In this document: piece by piece, positions 12,067-22,852 of the stretch
How positions within the stretch are numbered: position 1 is the first letter of the stretch
How the letters are laid out: the number at the start of each line of letters is the position of its first letter
NCBI GenBank assembly: GCA_963457665.1
Contig: OY735227.1
Location: 46,377,593 to 46,441,592 of the forward strand
Direction: 5' to 3'
DNA length: 64,000 nt
DNA from: Thysanoteuthis rhombus
Lineage: Eukaryota > Mollusca > Cephalopoda > Oegopsida > Thysanoteuthidae
Notes under the pieces: generated by a model
Seen by the model: only the letters and a program-made list of their open reading frames with translations
What the model was told of the DNA's origin: nothing
The model's database searches: none
Position numbers and translations under genes: made by a program

Positions 12067-12297
12067 CTGGATGGCAGCAATACTCACGAAGGAGTTTAAT
12101 GTGTTATTGAAAGTTTCTGCAGTACTCTCCATCAGCAATTGACTTAACTTCACTCCCAATGGTTGGAGAACAGTTTCTGATCTCAGGATAGATGCTCTGA
12201 AGACTTCTAGAGACATGAGGCTTTTACCCATGCCAGGCCATTGTGAACCCATGCCAGCAAATACAAACCAAATGGGTCTATTTTCAGGTGAGCATTT
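12067..12297 (-). CDS. FASN: FASN coding exon C8: start of MAT domain
   Basis: This 231-nt exon in phase 0 at both ends encodes CSPENRPIWFVFAGMGSQWPG followed by MGKSLMSLEVFRASILRSE. The VFAGMGSQW motif is the usual entry to the acyltransferase fold. It ends SFVSIAAIQ at CAG|GTGAGT. The malonyl/acetyl transferase loads starter and extender units on the ACP. Confidence 0.94.
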
Positions 12298-12642
12298 CTG
12301 AAATTCAAGAAAGACATTAATCTACATTTTCACCATAGAACTCAAGATACAGAAAACATTTTGTATTCTGTCATGCAAGATCCAAAGCATAGAATTTTAA
12401 ATTAAACATCACAAAATGCCTCTACAAATTCATAAAAAGCCTGTCAAGAGGTTTCTTTTGGGCCATCTTTCTGATCCCAGACATAGATAAAAGAGGAGAG
12501 TTGAGCATTGAGCAAGCAATTCTGTCACATAAAACCTTTCTACTGAAACCACAGGGATGTTGGAGGATCAGTACCGTTTAGAGATGAATAGGGAGGCCAA
12601 AACAGAGCAAAAAAAGATGTTGAGTGTGAGGCAAAAAGGTGT

Positions 12643-12811
12643 CTGGACAGTTGGAGGGAGTTGCCCTGGACAGTTGGAGGGAGTTGCCCTGGACAGTTGG
12701 AGGGAGTTGCCCTGGACAGTTGGAGGGAGTTGCCCTGGACAGTTGGAGGGAGTTGCCCTGGACAGTTGGAGGGAGTTGCCCTGGACAGTTGGAGGGAGTT
12801 GCCCTGGACAG
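12643..12811. repeat. Minisatellite: seven perfect 23-bp units
   Basis: The unit starts CTGGACAGTTGGAGGGAGTT and ends GCC. It repeats without a mismatch at 12643, 12666, 12689, 12712, 12735, 12758 and 12781, with a partial eighth unit at 12804-12811. Because 23 is not a multiple of three, every frame through it is a 23-residue repeat, which creates spurious open frames on both strands. Confidence 0.98.
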
Positions 12812-14276
12812 AATCTGCTGGTATGGTGTGGTAATAGGGCATATTCTCCTCAAAGTGTGCACAGGAATGAACTAAAACAAATGTGCAACTGATAACTTTA
12901 TGGACAAGTTCTTGCTTCTCCTCAAGGCGAGTTGGACTGTACTAAATTGATTTAATTAGTGAGTAATTAAGAAAGACATCCAGCTTACAATGATCCAATA
13001 ATTTCAATCCAGCACACACTTATTAGCAGAATTTGGGTCTGAAATTTCCACTGTATAATGTTTGATCTAAGTGATTAATATTCAACATCAAATGATGTGC
13101 ATTGACAAGGGAGGTTTTGTTGAAAAATATTTGCAGCAAAATACTGTATATGCAATAATATAAAACATTTGTTTTATAAAGATATTTGGGGTACTACCAC
13201 TACTCTTAATACCAGCACATTGGAAGCAGTGTAATATTTGCATAGTGTTTTAAAAATGAATTAAATTTCATAACAGTATTATATTCCAGCATATGGAAAG
13301 TGTTTCCATTAGATCACAGACTTATTTATCTGCATATAAGACCCACATCCAATTCATTCTAGAATGATTTAAGTTTCATAACATGATTTTGCAATTATTT
13401 TAATGTTTGGATAATTTTTCATGAATCAAAAACAAGTCAGTAATCTTCATGTAAATCAAATCCAATGGCAGAGAGAACAATAAAAGTCTTGTTTACAGAA
13501 AGGTTTTTGCAACAGTTAATGAAAGTTTTTCTGGGGATAAAAATTTCTCTTCCTTTACATTTGATGCTTAATCTTTCTTTTCCGTTTGAAAACCATGGAA
13601 TCCCAACAGCAGACTCTCATATAGATTTAAGGGACTGTCAGGGACTACCAGAATGCAGGAAAATTTAATGTATGTAACAGGAAGAGAGAAAAAAAAAATA
13701 CAACAAAACTCCAAACAAATGTTACACTTGATCCACTGCACTAGTATTATGACTATGGGCAGTCTACTGAACTGGATGAGTTGCTATAAGCAGTGGTCCT
13801 CTAAATATCCTTGTGAAACATTTATCATACATAACAGGTACCAATTGAATACACTATATGCTAGACTAGAAGACATGGCTGAAACTTTTCAATCAAAACC
13901 CCTTTGAAGGAGAAAATCATTTGTAATCCCTCTCTGTTATAAAAGGGATAGGTACTCAGACTACCTATAATTATTCTGGTCATAATATAACACTAAACAA
14001 ACAAATTACTAGAGAAATAAATTTTCAAAAATTGCAATGTATTTATAGTTTATTAGGTTTTACTGTTTTTTGTTTGTTTGGTGGTACTAAAAAGAATTAA
14101 AAACCTTACTTGAAAGAAATCAGTTTATGGCATCGAGTAATTTTACAATTAGCACCAAAAGGAATACATTTTTGTACAGAGAAGGAACCCCCCCCCCAAA
14201 AAAAAACACACACACGTTACATGAGTATTCTTTTGGAAAAAGAATATAGTGGTCCTTAAGTTTCTTACATTGCAGA

Positions 14277-14450
14277 GCCAAGTAGCCAGATTGAGTATCT
14301 CCCTTTGTAGCTTAGAGACACATCCAGGCATTGGAATAGCTATAAATTTAGAAATCGAGCAAGTCTAGTGGGAGGCACTGAACCTGTATTCCAATACCCA
14401 AGTTGTGTTTCTCAGAGATGAAACTGATTATCTCCCCTTGTAACCCTGTT
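14277..14450. mobile_element. Palindromic MITE copy 3 (short form)
   Basis: Left arm AGTAGCCAGATTGAGTATCT and CCAGGCATTGGAATAGC; right arm TATTCCAATACCC, CTGATTATCTCCCCTTG and TAACCCTG. The arms are complementary. It ends 20 bp from the C7 donor. Confidence 0.8.
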
Positions 14451-14469
14451 TCACTGTACAGCTACTTAC

Positions 14470-14909
14470 ACTGACAGTTTTCTCGTGGGTCTCAAAATTC
14501 AGAATGGTAAATCCACGGAATGGTTTGTTCGCTATTGACTGGGAAATAGTTTCTTGGATAAGAGCATGGAAATCACAGTCCAGCTTATTCTCAGTTACTG
14601 CATCAAGTACAGTAGCGACAGCTTCCTGAGTACGTCCAGCAAATGTAAGAAGTCTTGGTAATTCACTAGCTGGGTGGGGTGTTGTTTTTTCACTTGGGTA
14701 GGATTTCAGCAGGGCATGGACATTTGAACCACCGAAACCAAACGAGTTGATTCCAACATAGCCACCATTCCATCGGAGACGTTCAGTTACAACTTTGAGG
14801 CGGCCATCTGACAAGCCAGGAATGTCAGGATTAGGGTCTTTGAAGTGGAGATTGGCTGGAATCATTCCATCTTCCATGGCTATCAGGACTTTAGCCAATG
14901 CAGCCAGAC
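14470..14909 (-). CDS. FASN: FASN coding exon C7: KS C-terminus and KS-MAT linker
   Basis: This 440-nt exon begins with GLAALAKVLIAMEDGMIPAN and contains the KS C-terminal signature GYVGINSFGFGGSNVHALL. It then runs into the less conserved KS-MAT linker (LPRLLTFAGRTQEAVATVL and so on). The exon ends in phase 0 at AGT|GTAAGT. The phase-0 start of the next coding exon supports this donor over the alternatives one or two bases away. A MITE-like copy ends 20 bp beyond the donor. Confidence 0.94.
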
Positions 14910-15220
14910 CTAAAATAGATGAAGTAAGAGCAAGTAGAGTTATTTCCCTTCTGTCCATATATTTTTAATAGGAAATAGCATTTTGGTTCATCAAAAGCAA
15001 AATCAGTATCATCTTCAAAATGATTCAACTTATTGAAACTTGCTGGGGGAAAAAAAAAAAGAAAAAAAGTGGCTTTAAATTTTTGAGAGAACTTTGAAAT
15101 TTTAACGCTGATGAGCTTCCAATTTCTGAGATGAGAAACTTATTATACATATATTTATTCAGACTAGTGCCCTCTTGTTGGTTGTTATTCAAGAAATAGG
15201 ACGCCAAGCTCAGGACAAGG

Positions 15221-15256
<36 letters not shown>

Positions 15257-16808
15257 CCCTGCTGCTGACACCATGGGTAGTCATACTCCACCTCAGTTGA
15301 AGAGACTGATGAACAACATTAGTTTAAGGCTTCAAGTTTCCACTACAATATTGTTGTACAAGACACAGATAAAAGTGTTGGTTAAACAATTATTAACCTG
15401 CCTGTAATTGTGAGTTCAATCCCAGGGTTGGACAATGCAAAACTAGTTGTATACAGTCGTGTATCAGACAACATTAATCCACATTTATATCCATGGTCCC
15501 ATAAGGCTGATTGGGAACAGGAAGTGGTCACATGATTAGATGTAGCAATCATAATACGCGATTCCTTCTTGTATTAGAAACAAAGTCCAAGTAAATTGGT
15601 GCATCAGAGATGAATTTTTCAAGGATGGAATTGACCAATCCTTACACTTTTGGTATCCTAAAGTTGAGCTTTCACATTTTTTTATCATTATACAGTTCAA
15701 GAAAAATTATCAAGATTATTGCAGGTCTTGCCATTGAAGCATGTTAAAAGATGGTACGCTACAAGCTAGATTTAATCCAAGAAAGGGGAAAGGAAGTCAT
15801 CTCAAGTCAACCCAACACCAGTGGTTCTTGACCTTTCTTGCTGTATGACCCACCTCCAGAGCTTAAGAAAAAAAAATATCCCCTTACTATAACATTTGAT
15901 TATATATAATGTGCCAAATTCTTTGTAAAGAAAAAAAAATTAAATTTAAAAAAACAAAAAATACTAAACTTCAGAGAACAAAAAATATAATTTCTTTGTG
16001 AGAAATAGTTACAATGCCATTTCCAATCTCCCTCACAAAATAAATGAATAAAGCATTCATTACAACAGAAGTAAAATGAGTAATTTAGTATTGTTCAGGC
16101 ATTGTTGAGGTGGAAATACTGTGCCACCAACAATCCACCATAAATGAAGTTGATTCAATCTTTGCTTTGCCCAAGGATATTTTGAATGTATATGTAATCA
16201 ACCATACACAAGGCTACAAGAATTGCTATTTATATTTCCCAGTGTGTGTGGGCAGTTCACTTGTGGATACCAAGCAAATCTTGGTCACTTTGGGGTACAG
16301 TCAAGTCACTTCGGGGAATATTTTCAAGAGTGAGATTGAAATCTATTAAGAATTTGTATAAATCAATCAGTTAAGCCTCCACACATTTTAGTCTTGAATC
16401 ACACGATACTTTTAGCTCTTAACACCAAAATTACAAATTACTCCAAATATTCAAATTGCCCCTTTGAAGGGGGTGAACCCTATGTTCAGAATCATGGTAT
16501 TAAATCAAAAGATTCCAATTTCAGCCTGCAAGGTGAATCTGGTATTAAGTTGGAGTGAGAACAAGTTAAATTTCATGTCCTGTAAGCAGTTCAATTCATA
16601 ATAATTAAAGTGATTTTTCAGTTTCTCAGTCTATAACAATGGATTTTCAATTTAAAGGTAACAATTTGGCTGATAATATATCCTACCCACTATTTAAGAC
16701 AATGGATTTTTCCAGTGAAACAAGTTCAGTAGTTTCTTTTCTAGATAGAAGAAAAAAAAAAATCCTCAAAATGTTTCCATAGAGATGGACTAGTTTTTAA
16801 ATACTTAC
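14910..16808. other. Intron between C6 and C7
   Basis: It contains an A-run at about 15225-15253, a B-box-like GAGTTCAATCCC near 15411 that may be a SINE remnant, and a hAT-like terminus at 15819. No gene was recognised. Confidence 0.7.
15819..15860 (+). mobile_element. hAT-type terminus, one end only
   Basis: CAGTGGTTCTTGACCTTTCT followed by TGCTGTATGACCCACC closely resembles the CAGTGGTTCTCAACCTTTTT end of hAT transposons and their MITEs. A matching right end was not found. Confidence 0.45.
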
Positions 16809-17039
16809 CAGATGCCGGTTCCGGGTGACCCATGTTGGATTTTGTGGACCCAATCAACAGAGGACCTTCTCTTCCCTTGCAAAAGACATCAGTGATACTA
16901 TTCAATTCCTGTGGATCACCAGCTTTTGTCCCAGTGCCGTGAGCCTCCACATAGGCAACATTCTTTGGGTCAATACCAGCCTCTTGGTAAACTTCAGTCA
17001 AGAGTCTTTTCTGGATCTCACCAGATGGGAATGTGATTC
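16809..17039 (-). CDS. FASN: FASN coding exon C6: KS catalytic histidines
   Basis: This 231-nt exon holds both KS histidines: His322 in [17 protein letters not shown] and His360 in [14 protein letters not shown] (human His293 and His331). These residues drive decarboxylation of malonyl-ACP and carbon-carbon bond formation. The acceptor is CTTGCAG and the donor TCTG|GTAAGT; phase 1 on both sides. Confidence 0.95.
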
Positions 17040-17445
17040 CTGCAAGAGTAGAATTGAAGATGCAAAAACCATAGTACAGAAAATTTGTCACCTTAAAATT
17101 TAGTCCATTCAGATGCAAGTTCCCCCACTTAAAACTAATAGACACCTTTGTTGTAGCTACCTGTAATTTTCAGTTTTTTTTATCATGTTTGACTACCTTA
17201 AAAACCAATATTTTTTTTTTTTTTAAATTTGGGTCATATTTATTTTCAAATTTCAAAGTACAAGCTTATAGACTATTTCATTAAATACAATTTTGAGATT
17301 TGGCAAGGAACTCAAAGTCTTAATACAAGCGCAAAATTCATTTGAATAAATTTAAAAAAAAAAAAAAAGTAAAAATTACATATACCCTTAAATGTCTAAG
17401 TACAAAGAAAAGACCCGAAAAACCCTGACAACAAAACACCTTTAC
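17040..17445. other. Intron between C5 and C6
   Basis: A 406-nt AT-rich intron with T- and A-runs; nothing else seen. Confidence 0.8.
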
Positions 17446-17568
17446 CTTGCTCTTTATTACCATCAGCATTGTTCTTAGAGTGTACAAGAGTTGCATAAAC
17501 ACGTCTTGCAGTTTTGGCTTTTTGTAAAAAACAAACAACAACTGCTTCACTGCGTACATATCCACTAC
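17446..17568 (-). CDS. FASN: FASN coding exon C5: KS domain
   Basis: At 123 nt this is the shortest coding exon seen. It encodes GSGYVRSEAVVVCFLQKA followed by ARRVYATLVHSKNNADGNKEQG, which corresponds to the KS stretch between the active-site cysteine and the first catalytic histidine. The acceptor is TTTTCAG and the donor CAAG|GTAAAG; phase 1 on both sides. A longer minus-strand open frame here runs in a different register and is not the protein. Confidence 0.92.
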
Positions 17569-18070
17569 CTGAAAAGAAAAAAAAATGTTTATGTAAACAC
17601 GGCCAGAAATGACCATCAGGTCACTAGTTTTAGGTTTGAAATTAATGCATGGTTCTTCAAAGTACAATTCCCAACCCCTTACAGGACACAAGGTCCTCCT
17701 AACAGGATCATGGGTTCACAATAAATAAAGATATAAACTGAGAGTAATTGAAAATAAGGTTTTTCTTTTAAATGTCAAGTTGACTGATAATTTATGACAA
17801 TGTAAATTGTTCCAAACTTCAGATCCTTTGCTTGATGTTATTAGCCGATTATCGTTCTCTGAAAGTGATCATAACAAGCAGTTTCCTCTGTATATGCTCA
17901 CCAACCCATAGATGCAATATGGACAGAATTTTTGTAACCAGTTATCTTCCTTCAGAAGAAGATATAACACATATCACCCTACTGATAAGTGGTATATGCA
18001 TATTGATTTTTAGAGAAAAGAATTTTCAGTTCGCGCAGCTTTAATTAAAGTCTTGTGGAGAGAGGAGGAG

Positions 18071-18104
<34 letters not shown>

Positions 18105-18694
18105 AAAGTCAATTTAACAAAGAATAATTGATTCTGGTTATTTTCCAACTTGTCCATTTAAGAACAAAACTTTAAGACATCAGTAGATTAAAATGAAAAA
18201 CAAAAACAAAAAAAATCCAAAAAACAAACTGTACATTGTTATCTACACTAGTGATTTTTTCAACTATTTCAAGGTCACTCACTCAATTCATCACATTTCA
18301 TCCACCAATGACTAAATTTCCTCCGGTTTTTGATCATTTTTATCTTACTCTCAATTGTATACACACAGGTATATCTTGATTAGTGCAATCAATGTTCCTA
18401 AATTTTCCATACTGTTCAAGGTCATAATTTAATGCGTTTTTTTTCCCCAGTTTATATTTAGCTGCATTAATTTATAAAGTAACCATACTACATCAAAACT
18501 GCATTAGTCAAGTTGTCACTGTAATTCAGTTAGAAATTCATGTTTATAATAATTTCATTCACCAGTTCATCATTAGCATGTGAGGCAGATGTGCTAACCA
18601 TTGTATTATCCAATGCATAGAACTAGAAGATTTTAACTTGGGTCTTACAAGCCATGAAAAGAAAGGTACATGAAAAACATTGAAAATCCCTTAC
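17569..18694. other. Intron between C4 and C5
   Basis: It holds a possible SINE tail (about 17655-17715), an A-run of about 33 at 18069-18101 and a tRNA-like SINE head on the minus strand (18560-18620). TTGATCATTTTTATCTTACT near 18330 resembles a stretch near 23030. Confidence 0.65.
18560..18620 (-). mobile_element. tRNA-derived SINE head
   Basis: The minus strand reads GGATAATACAATGGTTAGCA followed by CATCTGCCTCACATGC, a typical tRNA-derived SINE start with an A-box-like segment. It is related to the element at 30870-31130. Confidence 0.5.
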
Positions 18695-18895
18695 CTGAAG
18701 CATCAAAAGATTTGCAGCAGCCATCGGCAGAAACCATGTTAAGCTTTTTGAATTGTAAGGAAGTCGTTGGTTTAAGACATAAACTTGTGCCTGCAACAAT
18801 GGCAGCATCACAGAGGCCCAGGCGGATACTGGCCAATGCCTGATCCATTGCAAGCAAGCTAGATGAACAAGCAGTGTCCATCACAAAACTGGGGC
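18695..18895 (-). CDS. FASN: FASN coding exon C4: KS active-site cysteine
   Basis: This 201-nt exon carries the KS nucleophile in DTACSSSLLAMDQAL (Cys190, counterpart of human Cys161), where the acyl chain is bound before condensation with malonyl-ACP. It continues through GLCDAAIVAGTSLCLKP and NMVSADGCCKSFDASG. The acceptor is TTCTTAG and the donor G|GTAAGG; phase 1 on both sides. Confidence 0.95.
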
Positions 18896-19010
18896 CTAAG
18901 AAGAAGAAGAAGAACTTTCAGCTGATATTTGCCCCCAAAATTTTGTTTTGTGCTGTAGAGATGTTGAGGTAAGGGTCAGGATTAGCCAAGGAAGAATAAA
19001 GATTTAAAAT

Positions 19011-19248
19011 AAGGTTGCAAAAATTTACCAGAAGAGGAGATTCTCCCAGATAAATCTTAGATGCTTACCCAACACAGACATTGGAATAGTGTTGAATTTA
19101 TAAATCTAGAAAATCTGGAAACAGGTTTAATACTTAGAATCTCTGCAACCAGACTGGCTTGATTTCCAAATTAAATGCTATTTCAATGCCTGGGTTTGGT
19201 ATGTTTCTGAGATTAAGCTTGGATTATCTCCCCCCCTGGCAACCCTAA
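19011..19248. mobile_element. Palindromic MITE copy 4 (long form)
   Basis: Left arm AAGGTTGCAA, CCAGAAGAGGAGATTCTCCC and TTACCCAACACAGACATTGG. Right arm TTTCAATGCCTGGGTTTGG, AAGCTTGGATTATCTCCCC and TGGCAACCCT. The arms are complementary. Confidence 0.85.
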
Positions 19249-19468
19249 GGAGGATAAAAAATTTCAAGTGTCCACACATAACACGCATAGAAATGCAGAT
19301 TTTTTTCCAAGTAAAAAAGGTGAAGTTCTTGAGTTGCACTGAATTAACTGCTACAAGTGTTATAAAGACTCACCAGATTATGTTCAGTTGACAAGCATTA
19401 TAGAGAGAATCCTGTAGATTGCATAAATATAGAAAGACTGCATTAATTACAATAAATAAAATATCTGC

Positions 19469-19471
<3 letters not shown>

Positions 19472-19528
<57 letters not shown>
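19472..19528. repeat. (AT)n microsatellite
   Basis: About 28 uninterrupted AT dinucleotides. Confidence 0.98.
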
Positions 19529-19531
<3 letters not shown>

Positions 19532-19904
19532 CCCCTTTTTAAATTAATACATATACCACTAAATTAAGGTCAGTGATGTCCAGGTGGACCCCTATAATAT
19601 CTATTGCACTGTAGCATTTATACAGTTGGAAATTTTTGGCTCAAATTTCTTACGAGTATGAATTATTCATCGACAATAAAAATCAAAGATTCAAAAATAA
19701 AAAAATTGGATAATGAAATCATTCATTAAGCATGTGGTCTGCAGGGACGCTGTCAGCTCTCGAAGGATTGAGAAGTCAAGAAATTATTCAAGTCAAGCAT
19801 TGGAGTTTTTTTAAACTATGCTCATGATTCTACTATTGTTTATAAGGCATTTGAAAGTTACCTTAGATACCTATTGGAAAATAAGTTGCTATTTAAGAGT
19901 GAAA

Positions 19905-20082
19905 CAGGGTTACTAGATTGGACTACAAGGGGGATAATCCAAGCTTTAACTCAGATTTACCTGCCTCAAGCATTGGGATAGTGTTGATTTCCAAATTAGA
20001 CACTAATCTAATGCTTGTGTTAGTCGAGTCTCGTGGACAAAACTGGGATTATTTCCCTTTGTAACACAATCTGGCAAACCTA
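19905..20082. mobile_element. Palindromic MITE copy 5 (short form)
   Basis: Left arm CAGGGTTACTAGATTGG, GGGGGATAATCCAAGC and CAAGCATTGGGATAG. Right arm TAATGCTTGTGTTAG, CTGGGATTATTTCCC and AATCTGGCAAACCT. It ends 30 bp from the C3 donor. Confidence 0.8.
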
Positions 20083-20111
20083 GCGTAGAAACATTTGAGA
20101 GACTTTCTTAC

Positions 20112-20285
20112 CTTTAAAGTCAAAATAATAGGATAATCTGTTAGCAAACATTGAACGAGCACAGCCTGTCATATGGTAGCCTACAGTAGTCTCTGGGTCG
20201 GATGACCAAGCCTGGTGGGCCTCAGATTCACTGGCACCAACAAATACTCCAGTTTTAGAGCCTCTCAGTGAATAAGGATCGCATC
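20112..20285 (-). CDS. FASN: FASN coding exon C3: KS domain
   Basis: This 174-nt exon encodes the KS segment with GSKTGVFVGASESEAHQAW, the SSDPETTVGYHMTGC stretch and MFANRLSYYFDFKG, which leads into the active-site strand. The acceptor is TTTTCAG and the donor AAAG|GTAAGA; phase 1 on both sides. A palindromic MITE-like element ends 30 bp beyond the donor. Confidence 0.94.
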
Positions 20286-21830
20286 CTGAAAAGAGAAAAG
20301 TCTGGGATATAAACCAGTTCCGGGGGGAGGGGGAAGGGGACTCTTCAATTTTGCACCTTTAAGTGGCAACAGAAGAAGAGGGAAAGATCAAGTGGAGACG
20401 CATAGATTCATAAATAAACCACTTTTTAAGGCTGCCAGAACTTGAAGATCGTTATGCATAATTCAGAGACTTCATTTTATAGCAAAAATGTTACTACAGT
20501 TATAAAAAAATTTGTATAATTCAGTTGGTGAATAGAAAGTAAAAGGAATTAAAAAGTGCCTTTATGCCGTCTCCCTGCTTGGGAGACACATTTGCAATAT
20601 GTGAATTAGACTCAAAAGTGACAATCACCCCAAGTGGCATCAGTCACTTCACCCTGCATCATTTTACCTATAGCTAGGGGATAGATGATCTGAGCCTTTC
20701 CCAAGGGTATTGTGAAGTGAACAGTGTCTCACACAAAGTCCATTTTAGTAGATAGACAGTTATCTACTCAGCCATCTCACATCACCCGTTTATGATTAGA
20801 AATAAATATTTGATTCTGAATGTCAGATATTTTCCTTCTTTCATGAAATTACAGGTGAACAACAAATTGTGATTTAAATCAGCGATTTAAGATAAGAAAA
20901 GAAAACAGGGGCGGGGGGTCAATGAGTTTTACATGATAGATCCTTTTCATGCAAAATCTCAAAAAGTACTTAAAGATTAAAAATATGCTTCTTGTCTTCA
21001 TTTGGTGAGGATTGATAAGAATTAAGGCATGAATGTGTGTATGTACAGGGCTAAATTTCAGGTTTTTTTCATCTATACGCTATGCACTTGATCAGGTAGC
21101 TTTGGAGATTTTTTTAGCGAAATATTTGTGCTTATCAGAAACTTTTGAGCCCTGCAATAAGCATGTAATGCTCTCTTAATCAGATTTGGGGTCACCTTTG
21201 ACAAATTTATCTATTTTCAGCAATAAACATTTCCTTATCAGCATATTTTTCTGCAAGTTGCCTCATTATGTGCTGCTCATAATTGCTTTGAAATTGCAAG
21301 CAATGTAACAGTAAGCTTGTATAAATTTTTGTCTTACGTTCTCTATCAAAGTCATCTTTAATTTAGATCTCTGCACTCTAAGTCCTGACCATTTGTACCT
21401 CCACTATGAGCAGATATGCTTTGTAACAGCATCACCCTGCCTGTCACGAAGGCAATTTGCAGGTTTATTACAAGTCATTTACAGAAAAGTCTTCATTTTG
21501 AGCTGAGGGAGGGATACTTTTTCTAACTTCTTACAACTAAGTTGGAAGAGATTCACATGTATCTATCCCTGTTTGTCTACACGATATCTGCAAAGGTTTG
21601 CACAGATTTTTAAAATTTTACTGAAGATTGGAACATTGAAAAATTAACTATATATAGGAACTATTTTTTGGTAAAAATATTTTCATATATCAAGAGAAAG
21701 AATAGTCTGAAATGTGGAAAATCGGAGCAGTTGCCTCCCTTCATTGTAGCAATTCATGAACAGATTTTAATTCAGTTTTTAGTCGGTTATAAGAAGTTCA
21801 ATGTAATCATACTTAGACATTTGTACTCAC
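20286..21830. other. Intron between C2 and C3
   Basis: No gene or mobile element was recognised in this AT-rich intron. Confidence 0.7.
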
Positions 21831-21983
21831 CAGCATCTACAATAGATTCATAAGCAACTTCTAGCAACATCCTGAGTTGTGGTTCCATAGCATCTGCTTG
21901 TTTGGGAGGAATGCCAAAGAATCCTGCGTCAAATTTGTCAAGTTCTTTCAGCTTTCCACTGCGTTTTGGTAAATCATATATAC
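21831..21983 (-). CDS. FASN: FASN coding exon C2: KS domain
   Basis: This 153-nt exon encodes [17 protein letters not shown] followed by a segment containing [19 protein letters not shown] and [11 protein letters not shown], the highly conserved KS stretch after the N-terminal beta strand. The acceptor is TTAAG and the donor is G|GTGAGT. Both flanking introns are phase 1. The protein match and phase define the exon; it is too short to show as a long open frame. Confidence 0.93.
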
Positions 21984-22622
21984 CTTAAGAGCAAAAGAAA
22001 TTACAAGTTAAACAACAACAGCTGCACATTTGTTTGCAAGTATTTTGCATTGCTTTGTGCTTATTGAAATCAGTGAAATGCATCAAGCCTGTTCTCTCGA
22101 TAGGATTTTATTAGATGAAACGTTTGATTTTCTCAGATATTTTGACTTTCCACACAATCAAATTACCACCACCATACTTGTTAGGATTAGAAATTAGTCT
22201 TAAACCAGGGACCTCGATTACATTTTTTTTTTTAATTTGATTTATAATTTTTTTCATAGTCATTTCAAAATGATAAGGTATAGTAAATTCTACAATTTAG
22301 AATATCCAAATATTTAGTTAAGTAAAGAAGGAGAAAAGTAAGTAATTCCTTATGCTGAATACTGCTCCAACCATTCCTGCTTGGGCTATTTGACCAGTTT
22401 GCCATATGTGGTGTCTCTTTTCATAGGAAGAAAAGTATGGAAAATTTCAAGAGTGTCTCCAGCTTTTGGGAGGAGGGAGGTATATTTCAATTTTCTTTTT
22501 TTTAGCTAGTAAAAAATCTAGTCCAACTCCAAGATGAGAGTCAGTTGACTTTTTTTGTTTTTTTACAACTTCATGACAGAGAAAGCCATTTTGTCTCAAG
22601 TATTTTTAAGAAAAATACTTAC
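21984..22622. other. Intron between C1 and C2
   Basis: A 639-nt AT-rich intron; nothing recognised beyond T-runs. Confidence 0.8.
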
Positions 22623-22852
22623 CAATAGGCCAACGTCTTTCATCTTCAGTAATCATATCAATTCCTTGAACAAGGTTCTCACGGAACTCTGCAATGTTTT
22701 CCGATTCTGGAAGGCGCCCAGAAATGCCAGTGATGACCACTTCATCACAGCTATAGAGCATAGGAATTCTGGCTCGAGGGCCACCTTCTGTGGCAGCCTC
22801 CCCCAATGTTGGGTTATCACACATACGGGCTGGCATATTTCCACCTTGGAAT
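22623..22852 (-). CDS. FASN: FASN coding exon C1: start codon, KS N-terminus
   Basis: The exon follows a pyrimidine-rich acceptor ending TTCAG and ends at a GTAAGT donor. It contains 16 nt of 5' UTR and then the ATG at 22836-22834 (A at -3). It encodes residues 1-72. The KS core begins at [19 protein letters not shown], which matches the start of vertebrate FASN. Residues 1-29 ([15 protein letters not shown]...) are an extension that vertebrate FASN lacks. If the exon is spliced to the leader proposed at 55485, an in-frame TAA lies four codons before the first complete codon of this exon, which supports this ATG. The exon ends in phase 1 within a Gly codon. Confidence 0.93.

Larger units (their letters stand above)
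12298..14469. other. Intron between C7 and C8
   Basis: The largest intron among the coding exons. It holds the 23-bp minisatellite and palindromic MITE copy 3. Short open frames at 13465-13907 match nothing recognised. Confidence 0.75.
18896..20111. other. Intron between C3 and C4
   Basis: It carries a palindromic MITE copy near each splice site (19905-20082 near the donor, 19011-19248 near the acceptor) and a long (AT)n tract between them. Confidence 0.8.

Noticed and set aside
12540..12892. Overlapping open frames of 78-111 residues on both strands with a repeated LEGVALDSWRELPWTVGGSC-like pattern
   Set aside because: They are the 23-bp minisatellite read in all frames; a stop-free unit yields open frames on both strands. 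No splice or start context supports a protein.
17338..17691. Minus-strand 117-residue open frame across C5
   Set aside because: It is in a different register from the FASN frame. The KS match and phase continuity define C5 as 17446-17568 in another frame.
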